Shown: positions 7,157 to 15,314 of the stretch, in pieces
Layout: every line of letters starts with the position of its first letter
Numbering within the stretch: position 1 is the first letter of the stretch
Assembly: GCA_041495845.1 (NCBI GenBank)
Contig: JBGQDM010000020.1
Location: forward strand, 1 to 36,969
Direction: 5' to 3'
Length of the DNA: 36,969 nt
Origin: JBGQDM01 sp041495845
Lineage (GTDB): Bacteria > Acidobacteriota > Terriglobia > Terriglobales > Acidobacteriaceae
Position numbers and translations under genes: made by a program
Notes under the pieces: generated by a model
Told to the model about the DNA's origin: nothing
Seen by the model: only the letters and a program-made list of their open reading frames with translations
The model's database searches: none

Positions 7157-8890
7157 CTACCGCACGTGTTCCGGAAACGAAAAGATCGGGTCCACGTCCA
7201 CCGGTACATCCGACGCCGACTGTAACGCGGTCTTCAGTTCCGCCGGCATTTGGTCATACTTGGCGAACCACTGTTCTGAGCGCGCTCGATCGCCCGTGGC
7301 TTCGATCGCGAGGAGTTCTTTCGCTAGCTCAGCGATCACGCCCGGCATCTTGGCGAAGTCCACAGCGTAGCGTCCGCTGGGTTCGCGTCGCACCGCGCCT
7401 TTTTCCAGCAGGTAATTGAACTCCATCATTTCCGCGCGGCCGTGGGCCTCGCCTGTACCGAAGCGCACGGTGCGGAAAATCCCGGCGAGGTAGGAGGAGT
7501 AGTACTCTTCCAGTTTTTGCTTAGGCAGTTCGCCATGCTCGATCAGCCACCCCAAGGCAAACATGCCAACCACGTCAGCCTTCGCTTCCTCCAACCCACC
7601 GAAGCTGGGACCGACGGCCTCGCGAATGTCCACCTTTCCGTTGGCCGTGCGCGAGTATAACGGACCGAGCCCGTGGCAAATCTCATGCATGATGGTAGCG
7701 AGCAGATAGCCTTCTGCCGATGCTTTCGCGGCCTGCTCCGGACGCATCAACTTCCGCGCCACCGGCAGGATGACGTAGTTCACCCGCGCATCCATGAAAT
7801 TCTTGAAGAAGAGTTTCTTGCTGCCCTTCGCCTGGTGAACGCGAGGATCGTTGGGCAAATTGTCAGCTACGGCCTGATAGCCGTGGCGCAAGTCACCCGC
7901 ACGAAACGGCGCATCGCTTACTTCCATCGGCGTTTCCAGGCCGTGCTTGGAAGGCCGGTCTTCCGCCGCCAGGGGCAGCGCGTCCTGAATGTCGGGAACG
8001 TATTTCTGGAAGAGCGCGGCCTTCTTACTGGCAGCGTCATCGCGAATCAGAATCGAAGCGCCGTAGGAGGTTTTGAGGCCGAGCAGGCCGTCCAGATAGG
8101 TCTCATAGGGCGCGAAGATCACGTCGAACTTGGGGTTTTTCAGCTCGACCCAGGCCAGATCGCTGGCATAGTAGTCGTCGGTAAGCAGGGCGTCAGCGCG
8201 CAGGCGCAGGAAATTGGCAAACGCTGGATCATCGCTGAGTTGCGCCGCCTGGCGGAGTGCTCGCGCGGCCGGCTCCAGAAACGTGCGGTAGGCGATGTGA
8301 TACGGCAGCCCTTCGAGATCCTGGCCGCGCCGCCGCACCACGGTGAAACTGCTGTAGATTTCCGCCTTCTTCTCCGGATGCGCTTTCACATAGGCATCCA
8401 CTTCCGCCTGCGTCAGGTCTTTGGGATAGAGGCCGCGCCCCGGCGGCATGGGCTCCGTACCCACGAAGGCTTTGTTTTCGTCCACCAGGCTGAATCGTGC
8501 GCCGTTGATGCGGAGATAGCGCCGCAACTGCTGGTCGCGCGCATGCGTGCTACCGGCGAGCGACTGGTAGAGCGCCAAACCCTCCGGATCACTCTGGCGC
8601 CAGAAGATGTTCTCCAGATCACGGCAAGCTTCCACCAACTTCTCCACCAGCTGGCGTTCCCGAGGAGTGAGCCGAGCCGCATGGAACGGCATGTTCACGC
8701 GACGAAAGCGGGCCAATTGCTGCGGCAAGTCGGGCGCCACCTGAAGCTGCGCCGAGACTGCGCCGCGGGCCGCGGTCCCCGTCATGGGGCGGTTGGGTTT
8801 GGCGGTTTCGGCGGCGGCCGCAGTCAGAACCAGAAGGAGCAGGCAGGCAAAGAGTCGGGTAGGGTTCACAGTCAAAATTTTAGCAAGCAT
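7157..8890 (-). CDS. Exported M49-like metallopeptidase (dipeptidyl-peptidase III family), HEXXH type
   Basis: A 577-residue zinc peptidase with a signal peptide (residues 1 to about 27, hydrophobic run FACLLLLVLTAAAA), so it is periplasmic. The zinc site is HEICH at 402-406 with the second-site EEAKAD at 434-439. The DDYYASDLAWVEL and PYETYLDGLLGLK segments (about 238-273) and the C-terminal fold are those of bacterial DPP III relatives. Classical M49 enzymes carry HELLGH (HEXXXH); here the motif is the shorter HEXXH. I chose the ATG at 8890, preceded by GGAAGGGA, because the signal peptide starts there; a start at 9013 would add 41 non-signal residues and cross the divergent HAD gene. The substrate is unknown. 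Confidence 0.85.
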   Translation of the reverse strand: MLAKILTVNPTRLFACLLLLVLTAAAAETAKPNRPMTGTAARGAVSAQLQVAPDLPQQLARFRRVNMPFHAARLTPRERQLVEKLVEACRDLENIFWRQSDPEGLALYQSLAGSTHARDQQLRRYLRINGARFSLVDENKAFVGTEPMPPGRGLYPKDLTQAEVDAYVKAHPEKKAEIYSSFTVVRRRGQDLEGLPYHIAYRTFLEPAARALRQAAQLSDDPAFANFLRLRADALLTDDYYASDLAWVELKNPKFDVIFAPYETYLDGLLGLKTSYGASILIRDDAASKKAALFQKYVPDIQDALPLAAEDRPSKHGLETPMEVSDAPFRAGDLRHGYQAVADNLPNDPRVHQAKGSKKLFFKNFMDARVNYVILPVARKLMRPEQAAKASAEGYLLATIMHEICHGLGPLYSRTANGKVDIREAVGPSFGGLEEAKADVVGMFALGWLIEHGELPKQKLEEYYSSYLAGIFRTVRFGTGEAHGRAEMMEFNYLLEKGAVRREPSGRYAVDFAKMPGVIAELAKELLAIEATGDRARSEQWFAKYDQMPAELKTALQSASDVPVDVDPIFSFPEHVR

Positions 8891-8939
8891 TTCCCTTCCG
8901 CGCTTCGCTGAAACACTGAAACTCGCTATGATTTCAGTT

Positions 8940-9650
8940 ATGCCTGTTTCGTCTTCCCGCGCGCCGCAGACCCTGCTCATTGACGCGGACGACACTCTCT
9001 GGGAAAACAACATTTATTTTGAGCGGGTCATCGCCAGCTTCATTTCGTTTCTGAATCACCACGAGTTCACGCCGGAGCAGGTGCGCGCGGCACTCAATGA
9101 GGTAGAGCACGACTGCATCCTGAGACACGGCTATGGCCTGCACAGCTTTGTGCATGCGCTGACCGCCACTTTTGAGCGACTGGCGGTCGAGCCACTCACC
9201 CCCGCCATCCGCGAGACCATTCACGGCCTGGCGCAGACGATTGCCGATCATCCCGTGGAAATACTTTCCGGCGTCCCGGAAACGCTTGACTATCTTTCCG
9301 GCCGGCACCGCCTGATTCTGATGACCAAGGGTGCGGTCGCAGAACAGACGGGCAAGATCGAGCGCTCCGTCCTGAAGAATTTTTTTGCCGCCGTGGAAAT
9401 TGTGGCCGAGAAGAACGCGCCTACCTACCGCGCCCTGATGGAAAAATACGAACTTGTGCCCGAGGAAAGCTGGATGGTGGGCAACAGCCCAAAATCGGAC
9501 ATTAACCCGGCCCTGGCAGCTGGCCTCAACGCCGTCTTTGTTCCGCACGACAATACCTGGGTGCTGGAGCACGAAGAGGTGGCCAGCGCGCCGCCCGGAA
9601 GACAGTTGCTCGTGCTGGAAGAATTTTCCCGCCTGCGCCTGCGCTTCTAA
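8940..9650 (+). CDS. HAD-superfamily hydrolase
   Basis: A 236-residue cytoplasmic phosphatase-type protein. Motif I is LLIDADDTLWEN (nucleophile Asp and acid/base Asp), motif II is the Thr in LILMTKG, motif III is the Lys in EKNAPTY, and motif IV is GNSPKSDINPALAAG. The helical cap between motifs I and II (about residues 25-110) makes it subclass C1, like FMN- or nucleotide-phosphatases of the YjjG/YfnB kind; the natural substrate cannot be read from sequence. ATG codons at 8928 and 8940 are both possible and neither has a Shine-Dalgarno. TATGAT at 8927-8932 would start transcription at about 8939, favouring a leaderless ATG at 8940. It is divergent from the M49-like gene, 49 bases apart. Confidence 0.85.
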   Translation: MPVSSSRAPQTLLIDADDTLWENNIYFERVIASFISFLNHHEFTPEQVRAALNEVEHDCILRHGYGLHSFVHALTATFERLAVEPLTPAIRETIHGLAQTIADHPVEILSGVPETLDYLSGRHRLILMTKGAVAEQTGKIERSVLKNFFAAVEIVAEKNAPTYRALMEKYELVPEESWMVGNSPKSDINPALAAGLNAVFVPHDNTWVLEHEEVASAPPGRQLLVLEEFSRLRLRF

Positions 9651-9752
9651 CGGTCTTTGCCGCACCAAACTAACTAACACGTCCTCGACTGCTGGAATTC
9701 CGCACATGCTACTCTCGAACTGCTCTGTACATTTCCTGCGACCGCGCTTTGC

Positions 9753-11006
9753 GTGGGAGTGACTGGAACCAATTTGCGGCGGGTACTGCGAACGGTAGAG
9801 GCGCTATCCGACCTCGGGCCGCAGATGACGGCTGAGCGCGATTTTTCGGAGATCGCGCGCGCCATGCTCGCGGCCGTGGTCGAAGCCGCTGGAGCGCGGG
9901 AAGGCGCTCTCTTTATTTTTAGCGACCGGCCCGCCCGCTTGAGCGCCACCGTCTCCCAGGGTTTTGCCCTACTGCCTGATCCAGCCGTAATTCCGCTGCT
10001 CCCCCGACATGTGCACGCACTGACTACGGCGCGCCAGCCCGTGCTGCTCAACGCCAGTTCCTACGACATTTTTCTGAGCGCCAACGGCAACGTGGCGCCG
10101 GAACTCTTTAAGTGTCTTGCCCCGCTCCGCGTTGCCGGACGCCTGGCCGGCGCCATCGTGCTGGGGCGCCGCGAAGGCGAGGCGCTCTACGAGGAAGACG
10201 ACCTCGGGGCCATCGGACTCATCAGCAACTATGTTGCACTGGCGGTGCAAAACCACAACCTGACCCAAACCCTGACCCAGCGGGTGGCAGAAAACCTGAA
10301 GCTCATGGCTTCGATGCACGGCTTCTATGACAACACGCTGGAAGCCTTCGCCGCCGCCATTGATGTGAAGCACGTCAACATTCAGGGACACTCGGTGCGG
10401 GTGGGGCGCTACGCTGCCGCCATCGGTGAAGCGCTGGCCCTGGAGCAGACACAGATCACGGCCCTGCGTTCCGCCGGCTACCTGCATGACATCGGCAAAG
10501 TGGCGGTGGACAAGGCCCTGTTCGGCAAGCCGGCGGCGCTCGACGCGCGCGAATTTCAAGAGATGGCCGACCATACCACGGTGGGCCACGGGATTGTATG
10601 TCAGGTCCAGTTTCCCTGGCCCATGGTGCCGGAGATCGTCCGCTGGCACCATGAACGCGGCGACGGCTCCGGCTATCCCGACCGTTTGCACGCGGAAGAA
10701 CTTTCATTGCCCGTACGCATCATCGCGCTGGCCGATACGTTCGATGCCATGACCACCGAACGCCCGTATCGCGGCGCCATCTCGCTGGGCAGTGCGCTGA
10801 GCGAACTGGTGCGTTTGTCCCCACAAAAATTTGACGCCGACGTGCTGCAAGCTCTGCTGGTGCAGGTACGCCGCGATGCCGTGGGCAGCAACCGCACCCC
10901 GTTTCTCCCCGGCGAACTGGCGCGCCACATCGCGCCCCCGGATGTAGACCAGTTGGCAGCGCTGCTGCAACATAAGGTCACGCAAAACCGGCTGTATCTC
11001 ACCTAG
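9753..11006 (+). CDS. GAF-HD-GYP protein, probable cyclic-di-GMP phosphodiesterase
   Basis: A 417-residue cytoplasmic signalling protein. Residues about 15-170 form a GAF-like sensor domain; a short helix links it to an HD-GYP domain at about 190-370. The catalytic set is present: H213 (QGHSVRVG), H245-D246 (LHDIGK), H274 (MADHTTVG), H299-H300 (WHHERGDG) and the GYP signature at 307-309 (GSGYP). It would hydrolyse cyclic di-GMP under control of the GAF ligand. The last 45 residues follow the domain and are unassigned. The GTG at 9753 is the first workable start, with a second GTG at 9759; no good Shine-Dalgarno is visible. No GGDEF protein occurs in the window. Confidence 0.87.
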   Translation: MGVTGTNLRRVLRTVEALSDLGPQMTAERDFSEIARAMLAAVVEAAGAREGALFIFSDRPARLSATVSQGFALLPDPAVIPLLPRHVHALTTARQPVLLNASSYDIFLSANGNVAPELFKCLAPLRVAGRLAGAIVLGRREGEALYEEDDLGAIGLISNYVALAVQNHNLTQTLTQRVAENLKLMASMHGFYDNTLEAFAAAIDVKHVNIQGHSVRVGRYAAAIGEALALEQTQITALRSAGYLHDIGKVAVDKALFGKPAALDAREFQEMADHTTVGHGIVCQVQFPWPMVPEIVRWHHERGDGSGYPDRLHAEELSLPVRIIALADTFDAMTTERPYRGAISLGSALSELVRLSPQKFDADVLQALLVQVRRDAVGSNRTPFLPGELARHIAPPDVDQLAALLQHKVTQNRLYLT

Positions 11007-11044
11007 GGCAGTCGACTTCCGAAAGAGATAGACTTGGAGTCTGC

Positions 11045-12163
11045 GTGATTATGCCCATCACTCGCCGCGTCTTCGTTCGCAATGGGGCTCTGGCGCTGGT
11101 CGGGACTTCGGCGCTGCCGGTGTTTCTTAAGCGCGCCATCGCCGTCGCCGGCCCGGCTGCGCGGGACAAGCGGCTCGTCGTCATTTTCCAACGCGGCGCT
11201 GCGGACGGATTGAACATGGTCGTGCCCCACGCCGAACCCGCGTACTACTCCATGCGCCCGACCATCAACATCCCGCGCCACGCCGTGCTCGACCTCGACG
11301 GCTTCTTCGGTCTGCACCCGGCGCTGACGCCGCTCCAACCGCTGTGGAAACAGCGCCATCTCGCCATCGTCCACGCTGCCGGCTCTCCGGACGCAACCCG
11401 CTCCCACTTTGACGCGCAGGATTACATGGAGTCGGGCACGCCCGGCTTCAAAACCACAGAGGAAGGCTGGCTCAACCGCGCCTTACACGCCGTGCCCGCA
11501 CCTAACGGCAGCAGTGGCTTTCGCGCCATCGCGCTCGGGCACGCGCTGCCACGGATTCTGGCCGGCCCCGAACCTGCCGTTGCTGCGAACAACATCAACG
11601 ACTTGCGTGTCGGCGGACGCAATTCCAAAACCGCGCCCGGAGCCGACTACCCGCGCGGATACTTTGGCGACAGCCTGCGCCGGCTGGCGCAGATGATCAA
11701 GGCGAACTCCAGCGTACAGGTTGCCTTCGCCGATATCGGCGGTTGGGACCATCACGCCAACCAAGGAGGCACACAGGGCCAACTTGCCAACCTGCTCCGC
11801 GAATTTTCCGGGGCGCTCGCAGCTTTCTGGACCGACCTCGGCGACCTCGCCGAAGACACGATCGTCATCACCATGTCAGAATTCGGCCGCACCGCCCGCG
11901 AAAACAGCAACCGCGGCACCGACCACGGTCATGCCAACGTCATGTTGGTGATGGGGGGCCGGGTGAAGGGCGGCAAAGTGTACGGCCGCTGGCCCGGGCT
12001 TGAAACTTCACAACTCCACGAAGGCCGCGACCTGGCCGTCACCACTGACTTCCGCCGCGTGCTTGGCGAAGCCGTGGCGCAGCATCTGGGCAACGGCCAA
12101 CTCGATTCCGTGTTTCCGGAATTCGATAACAGCCCGGCGAACTTCCTGCGCTTCCTCGGCTGA
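11045..12163 (+). CDS. Tat-exported DUF1501 family protein
   Basis: A 372-residue DUF1501 protein, a sulfatase-like fold of unknown reaction that is often exported. The N-terminus has a twin-arginine signal, ITRRVFVRNGALALVG, followed by a hydrophobic segment and a likely cleavage after AVAGPAA. Family landmarks are LVVIFQRGAADGLNMVVPH, HAAGSPDATRSHFDAQDYME, GGWDHHANQ and the C-terminal MSEFGRTARENSNRGTDHG. The GTG at 11045 is preferred because GGAG at 11036-11039 is 5 bases away; the ATG at 11051 is the alternative and leaves the Tat motif intact. DUF1501 genes often pair with a DUF1800 gene, but none is present here. It converges on the Rieske gene. Confidence 0.88.
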   Translation: MIMPITRRVFVRNGALALVGTSALPVFLKRAIAVAGPAARDKRLVVIFQRGAADGLNMVVPHAEPAYYSMRPTINIPRHAVLDLDGFFGLHPALTPLQPLWKQRHLAIVHAAGSPDATRSHFDAQDYMESGTPGFKTTEEGWLNRALHAVPAPNGSSGFRAIALGHALPRILAGPEPAVAANNINDLRVGGRNSKTAPGADYPRGYFGDSLRRLAQMIKANSSVQVAFADIGGWDHHANQGGTQGQLANLLREFSGALAAFWTDLGDLAEDTIVITMSEFGRTARENSNRGTDHGHANVMLVMGGRVKGGKVYGRWPGLETSQLHEGRDLAVTTDFRRVLGEAVAQHLGNGQLDSVFPEFDNSPANFLRFLG

Positions 12164-12187
12164 GGGTTTGGAGCGCCCCCTTCGCCT

Positions 12188-12496
12188 CTAGACCTCGACC
12201 TCGACGTTCTCACCCGCCACCCGCAGCGGATAGGTCCGCACTTTCGCGGCGGCGCTGTGGGTGGCTTCGCCGCTCTTCAGACCAAATGTCCAGCCGTGCC
12301 ATGGGCAAATGATCTTGGGGCCATCCACCACCCCGCCGCCCAGCGGCCCGCCGCGATGCAGACAGACGTTGTCCAGCGCACACAACTCTCCGCCCGTTCG
12401 CGCCACGCACACCACATTCGCGCCGGCGGAAAACTCTTTGGCTTCGCCCTCTTCCGGCATCTCTGCCAGCGTCCCAATTTTCACAAATTCAGACAT
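12188..12496 (-). CDS. Rieske-type 2Fe-2S ferredoxin
   Basis: A 102-residue soluble protein with both halves of the Rieske motif: C45-x-H47 in NVCLHRGGPLGGG and C64-x2-H67 in CPWHGWTF. It resembles the ferredoxin components of ring-hydroxylating or N-demethylating oxygenases and NirD-like small subunits. GAGGAG lies 4 bases before the ATG. It follows nuoB on the same strand with a gap of 51 bases that contains an AGCT-rich repeat. The Rieske oxygenase at 13307-14437, also on the minus strand, needs an electron donor, and this protein is a plausible one. That pairing is inference. Confidence 0.88.
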   Translation of the reverse strand: MSEFVKIGTLAEMPEEGEAKEFSAGANVVCVARTGGELCALDNVCLHRGGPLGGGVVDGPKIICPWHGWTFGLKSGEATHSAAAKVRTYPLRVAGENVEVEV

Positions 12497-12520
12497 GCCT
12501 CTCCTCGGCTCTGGGTTTCC

Positions 12521-12550
12521 TGAAAGCTGATGGCTGAAAGCTGAGAGCTA
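12521..12550. repeat. AGCT-rich repeat at the nuoB stop, copy 2
   Basis: On the minus strand the stretch reads TAGCTCTCAGCTTTCAGC and continues CATCAGCTTTCA. Its first three bases are the TAG stop codon of nuoB. It belongs with the copies at 7064-7102 and 19683-19711. Confidence 0.6.
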
Positions 12551-13108
12551 TTTCGGCTGCATGGTCTGCGCAATCATGATCTGGCGCTTGAAGTCCTCGA
12601 CCATGTTCTCGGCCAGCCGCACTTCGGTGGGGCGCTTGGCCAGCGACATCTGATCAATCTTGTCCTGCAGCTTGAGCAGCGCATAGAAGAGGTTTTCCGG
12701 CCGCGGGGGGCAGCCGATGACGTAGACATCCACCGGCACAATCTTGTCCACGCCTTGCAGCACCGCGTACGTATTGAACGGCCCGCCCACCGACGAGCAC
12801 GCGCCCATCGAGATCACCCACTTCGGGTCGGGCATCTGCTCATAGATGCGCTTCAACACCGGCGCCATCTTCAGCGTCACCGTGCCGGAAACAATCATCA
12901 GGTCAGACTGGCGCGGACTGGGGCGGAACACTTCGGAGCCAAAGCGCGCAATATCGAAGCGCGAGGTGGACGACGCGATCATCTCGATGGCGCAGCAGGC
13001 CAGCCCAAACGTCATCGGCCAGAGCGCCGACTTGCGCGCCCAGTTAAACACGTAGTCGACCGACGAAATCAGGAAGTTCTTTTCAAACTTGTTCTGCAGC
13101 CAGCTCAT
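12548..13108 (-). CDS. nuoB: NuoB-like subunit of NADH:quinone oxidoreductase (stand-alone)
   Basis: A 186-residue homologue of complex I subunit B (PSST), which carries the terminal N2 4Fe-4S cluster next to the quinone site. All four cluster ligands are present: C38 and C39 in FGLACCAIE, C104 in MGACSSVGG and C133 in IGCPPRPE. The ATG at 13108, after AAGGCAGGGCGC, starts at the usual family N-terminus; a frame start at 13159 would add 17 residues not seen in NuoB. No nuoA, nuoC or nuoD gene flanks it, although nuoB is normally in the middle of the nuo operon. It has its own good promoter and is followed by a Rieske ferredoxin. It may be a second copy for complex I assembly or for another oxidoreductase. 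Confidence 0.93.
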   Translation of the reverse strand: MSWLQNKFEKNFLISSVDYVFNWARKSALWPMTFGLACCAIEMIASSTSRFDIARFGSEVFRPSPRQSDLMIVSGTVTLKMAPVLKRIYEQMPDPKWVISMGACSSVGGPFNTYAVLQGVDKIVPVDVYVIGCPPRPENLFYALLKLQDKIDQMSLAKRPTEVRLAENMVEDFKRQIMIAQTMQPK

Positions 13109-13206
13109 GCGCCCTGCCTTGTTGGCAATGTCGTTCGCGTCAACGCGCGTCGAACCCACTCTACCCTGCCCGCCCAGCGCGTCCCAGTGACCGGTATCAC
13201 ACAGGC

Positions 13207-13235
13207 AGTCTAGGACCGGGTGAGGGGAGTGTCAA
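13207..13235 (-). promoter_or_regulatory. Sigma-70-type promoter of nuoB
   Basis: Read on the minus strand, a perfect TTGACA (13235-13230) is followed by a 17-base spacer and TAGACT (13212-13207). The start of transcription would be near 13200, giving a leader of about 90 bases to the ATG at 13108. This is the best consensus promoter in the window and separates nuoB transcription from the oxygenase gene upstream. Confidence 0.6.
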
Positions 13236-13306
13236 TTGATGGAGAGAAAGGCCGCCACACCTCTGCTTCGGAACCTAGTTAGAACATCGCGACGACCGGT
13301 ACCCAC

Positions 13307-14437
13307 CTAGTCCGCTGCCAGGGCCAGACGTTCGCAGCCGCCGTTCAGGTCCGCGGCGAGCAGACGATGGAAGAGATGCTCGCCCGCTTCACGGCGCACG
13401 CTCAGCCGGCCCGCACCATACGCCCGCGACTTGAGCCCGCGCTGTACCGATTCGCAGATGCCAATGTCTTCGTCCTGCACACGGTTGCCGACTGCGGTGC
13501 TGGCAGCGTTGTGTTCGCGGGCTGACGCACTCACATCGGCAAAATAGAAATCGAAAATGACTTCGCAGTGGTCCGTGTCGAGCGGGAGTACCAGGTTGGT
13601 GTCGAGATAGCCCTCGTAACAATTGAACATGAAGTTGGGATAGAGCCAGTAATAGCGGGCACGATCGCCTTTCCGGGTGGCGCCGGTGGCGGCGTCTTCG
13701 TCCGAAGCCACCATGGGGCTCGACTGCAAGCAGTAGCGATCTTTGTTTTCGATGGTGTACTTGGAGTAGTCGAGCACGCTGCTCAGCCCCTTATGGAGAT
13801 GGGGAACGTGATAGCCGCCGTCGAGGTAGTTGTCCACAAACACTTTCCAGTTACAGGCCAGCGTCCAGGTGCGGCGCTCGAAGAAGTGCAGGCGCGTGAG
13901 GTTCAGTGGGGCGGTGCTGGCGATGAGGCTGGCGAGAAAATCTTGGAGCGGCGCCGCCGCGGGATCGAGGTTCACGAAGACAAAATTTTCCCAGGTATCG
14001 ACCTTCACCGGCATGAGACCGTTCTTGGCCGCGTCAAAGCCGCAGACGCCGGCAAATTCCGGTACCCCCTTGAGCGCGCCATCCAGACCGTAGCTCCAGC
14101 CGTGATAGGGGCAGCGCAGGATGCTGGCCTGGCCACAGGGCTCGGTCATGACGGCGGCGGCGTGATGGCGGCAAACGTTGAAGAAAGCGCGGAGGGCGCC
14201 ATCCTGGCCGCGCACGATGATGATAGGCTCACCGGCAAGATTCGTTGTCAGATACTGGCCGGGCTGCGCCACCTGATCCGTGCGACCGGCGGCGAGCCAG
14301 TTGCGGCTAAACACAGTCTGGCGTTCGAGTTCGGAAATGCGGTCATCTACGTACCACGGCGCCGGAATGGTAAATGCATCGGCCAGAGAAGCCTGCGGAT
14401 TGTAACTGGAGAGTATTTCTCGAATCGTCGGCGGCAT
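13307..14437 (-). CDS. Rieske non-haem iron oxygenase, choline-monooxygenase-like
   Basis: A 376-residue oxygenase alpha subunit. The Rieske cluster ligands are C89, H91, C109 and H112 (NVCRHH and CPYHGW). The catalytic iron site is N203-Y-L-D206...H210-x4-H215 in NYLDGGYHVPHLH, with the third carboxylate in QDEDIGICESVQRGL (D322-D324). These two segments match the plant choline monooxygenase pattern (NYLD-x2-YHVP, CESVQRGL) much better than classical aromatic dioxygenases, so the substrate is probably a quaternary or N-methylated amine such as choline, betaine or carnitine. AAGGAG stands 8 bases before the ATG. tetR lies 66 bases upstream on the same strand. A reductase gene is not visible; the Rieske ferredoxin at 12188 may donate electrons. 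Confidence 0.87.
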   Translation of the reverse strand: MPPTIREILSSYNPQASLADAFTIPAPWYVDDRISELERQTVFSRNWLAAGRTDQVAQPGQYLTTNLAGEPIIIVRGQDGALRAFFNVCRHHAAAVMTEPCGQASILRCPYHGWSYGLDGALKGVPEFAGVCGFDAAKNGLMPVKVDTWENFVFVNLDPAAAPLQDFLASLIASTAPLNLTRLHFFERRTWTLACNWKVFVDNYLDGGYHVPHLHKGLSSVLDYSKYTIENKDRYCLQSSPMVASDEDAATGATRKGDRARYYWLYPNFMFNCYEGYLDTNLVLPLDTDHCEVIFDFYFADVSASAREHNAASTAVGNRVQDEDIGICESVQRGLKSRAYGAGRLSVRREAGEHLFHRLLAADLNGGCERLALAAD

Positions 14438-14503
14438 GCGGCTTCTCCTTAGGGCAAGTGCTGGACAGTTGCTGCGGATGAACGCAAATCGAATCCAGAG
14501 ATT

Positions 14504-15178
14504 TCAACTGTTGGACCCGATGGCGCGACGCAGCAACTGCAATAACTGTTCAATGCGGGCTTCATTCTGGCCGGGCAAACCACTGCGGCGGAAAAGGCCG
14601 GGATCGAGTTCTGCCGAAACCAGTGTGTCCTGAAAGCGCTCCATCATCCAGTCAAGGACGGAGACGATCATTTCGGCGTCCAGGTCCTGGCGCAGTTCGC
14701 CGCGCTCCAGACCCAAGCGGATGAGCGGCATCCGGCCATAAGGATCTTCATGGGCGACAAAGCGGTTGATTTCGCGCTTCAGCGGCAGGTTGCTGCAGTA
14801 ATTGCCGAGCAGCGCAATGCGGTAGCGAATCCAGTCTTCGTGCACCAGATGTTCGGTGTGCAGCAACCAGTAGCGAAGAATCTCGAAGAAGCCCTTCTGG
14901 CGGACTTCAGCAGGAACGTCGAGATACTTGGGGAATGAACTGGTGGCACGCTTGAAGACTTCGAGGAAGAGGCCTTCCTTACTGCCGAAGTGTTGGAAGA
15001 TGCTGCCCTTGGCAATGCCGAGTTCGCTGGCGATGTCGGCGACGCGCACGTCTTCGTAACCGTGTTCCGCGAAACGGCGGATGGCGGTGTCAACAATCTG
15101 GCTGCGCTTGGCGCTGGTACGAGCGCTGAGCGGAGCAGGAGCGGAGGCGAGAGGTGCAGAGACTACCCTTCTAAGCAT
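14504..15178 (-). CDS. TetR-family transcriptional regulator
   Basis: A 224-residue repressor-type protein. Residues about 22-70 hold the TetR helix-turn-helix: RSQIVDTAIRRFAEHG, then VADIASELGIAKGSIFQHFG, then SKEGLF. The rest is the helical ligand-binding and dimer domain. The ATG at 15178 was chosen because the residues before it, in a frame open to 15238, lie in the divergent intergenic region and contain possible operators. It shares the minus strand with the Rieske oxygenase 66 bases downstream and is divergent from the flavoprotein-methyltransferase genes. It therefore most likely controls both arms, with an N-methylated compound or product as ligand (inference). Confidence 0.9.
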   Translation of the reverse strand: MLRRVVSAPLASAPAPLSARTSAKRSQIVDTAIRRFAEHGYEDVRVADIASELGIAKGSIFQHFGSKEGLFLEVFKRATSSFPKYLDVPAEVRQKGFFEILRYWLLHTEHLVHEDWIRYRIALLGNYCSNLPLKREINRFVAHEDPYGRMPLIRLGLERGELRQDLDAEMIVSVLDWMMERFQDTLVSAELDPGLFRRSGLPGQNEARIEQLLQLLRRAIGSNS

Positions 15179-15187
15179 GGCCCGATT

Positions 15188-15257
15188 TGACCCTAAGTCA
15201 CCAAATGGTACAGGAGACGGCTGCGCTTCACAATTCACATTTTGCGACGGTTAGGGT
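15188..15257. promoter_or_regulatory. Candidate TetR operators in the divergent intergenic region
   Basis: TGAC-CCTAA-GTCA at 15188-15200 is a small palindrome 10 bases before the tetR start. ACCCTAA at 15190-15196 is repeated inverted as TTAGGGT at 15251-15257, close to TAAGGT (15257-15262), a weak -10 lying 17 bases after TTCACA (15234-15239) for the plus-strand genes. Such placement suits a regulator that covers both promoters. The match is short and could be chance. Confidence 0.35.
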
Positions 15258-15314
15258 AAGGTAGTCGAGCATTTTGTTGGAAAAGTTTTGAACCGTGGGT
15301 CAGATCGGCTAAAC

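Noticed and set aside
9454..9762. 102-residue plus-strand frame across the HAD/HD-GYP junction
   Set aside because: Most of it overlaps the HAD gene in another frame, with no family signature and no ribosome binding site.
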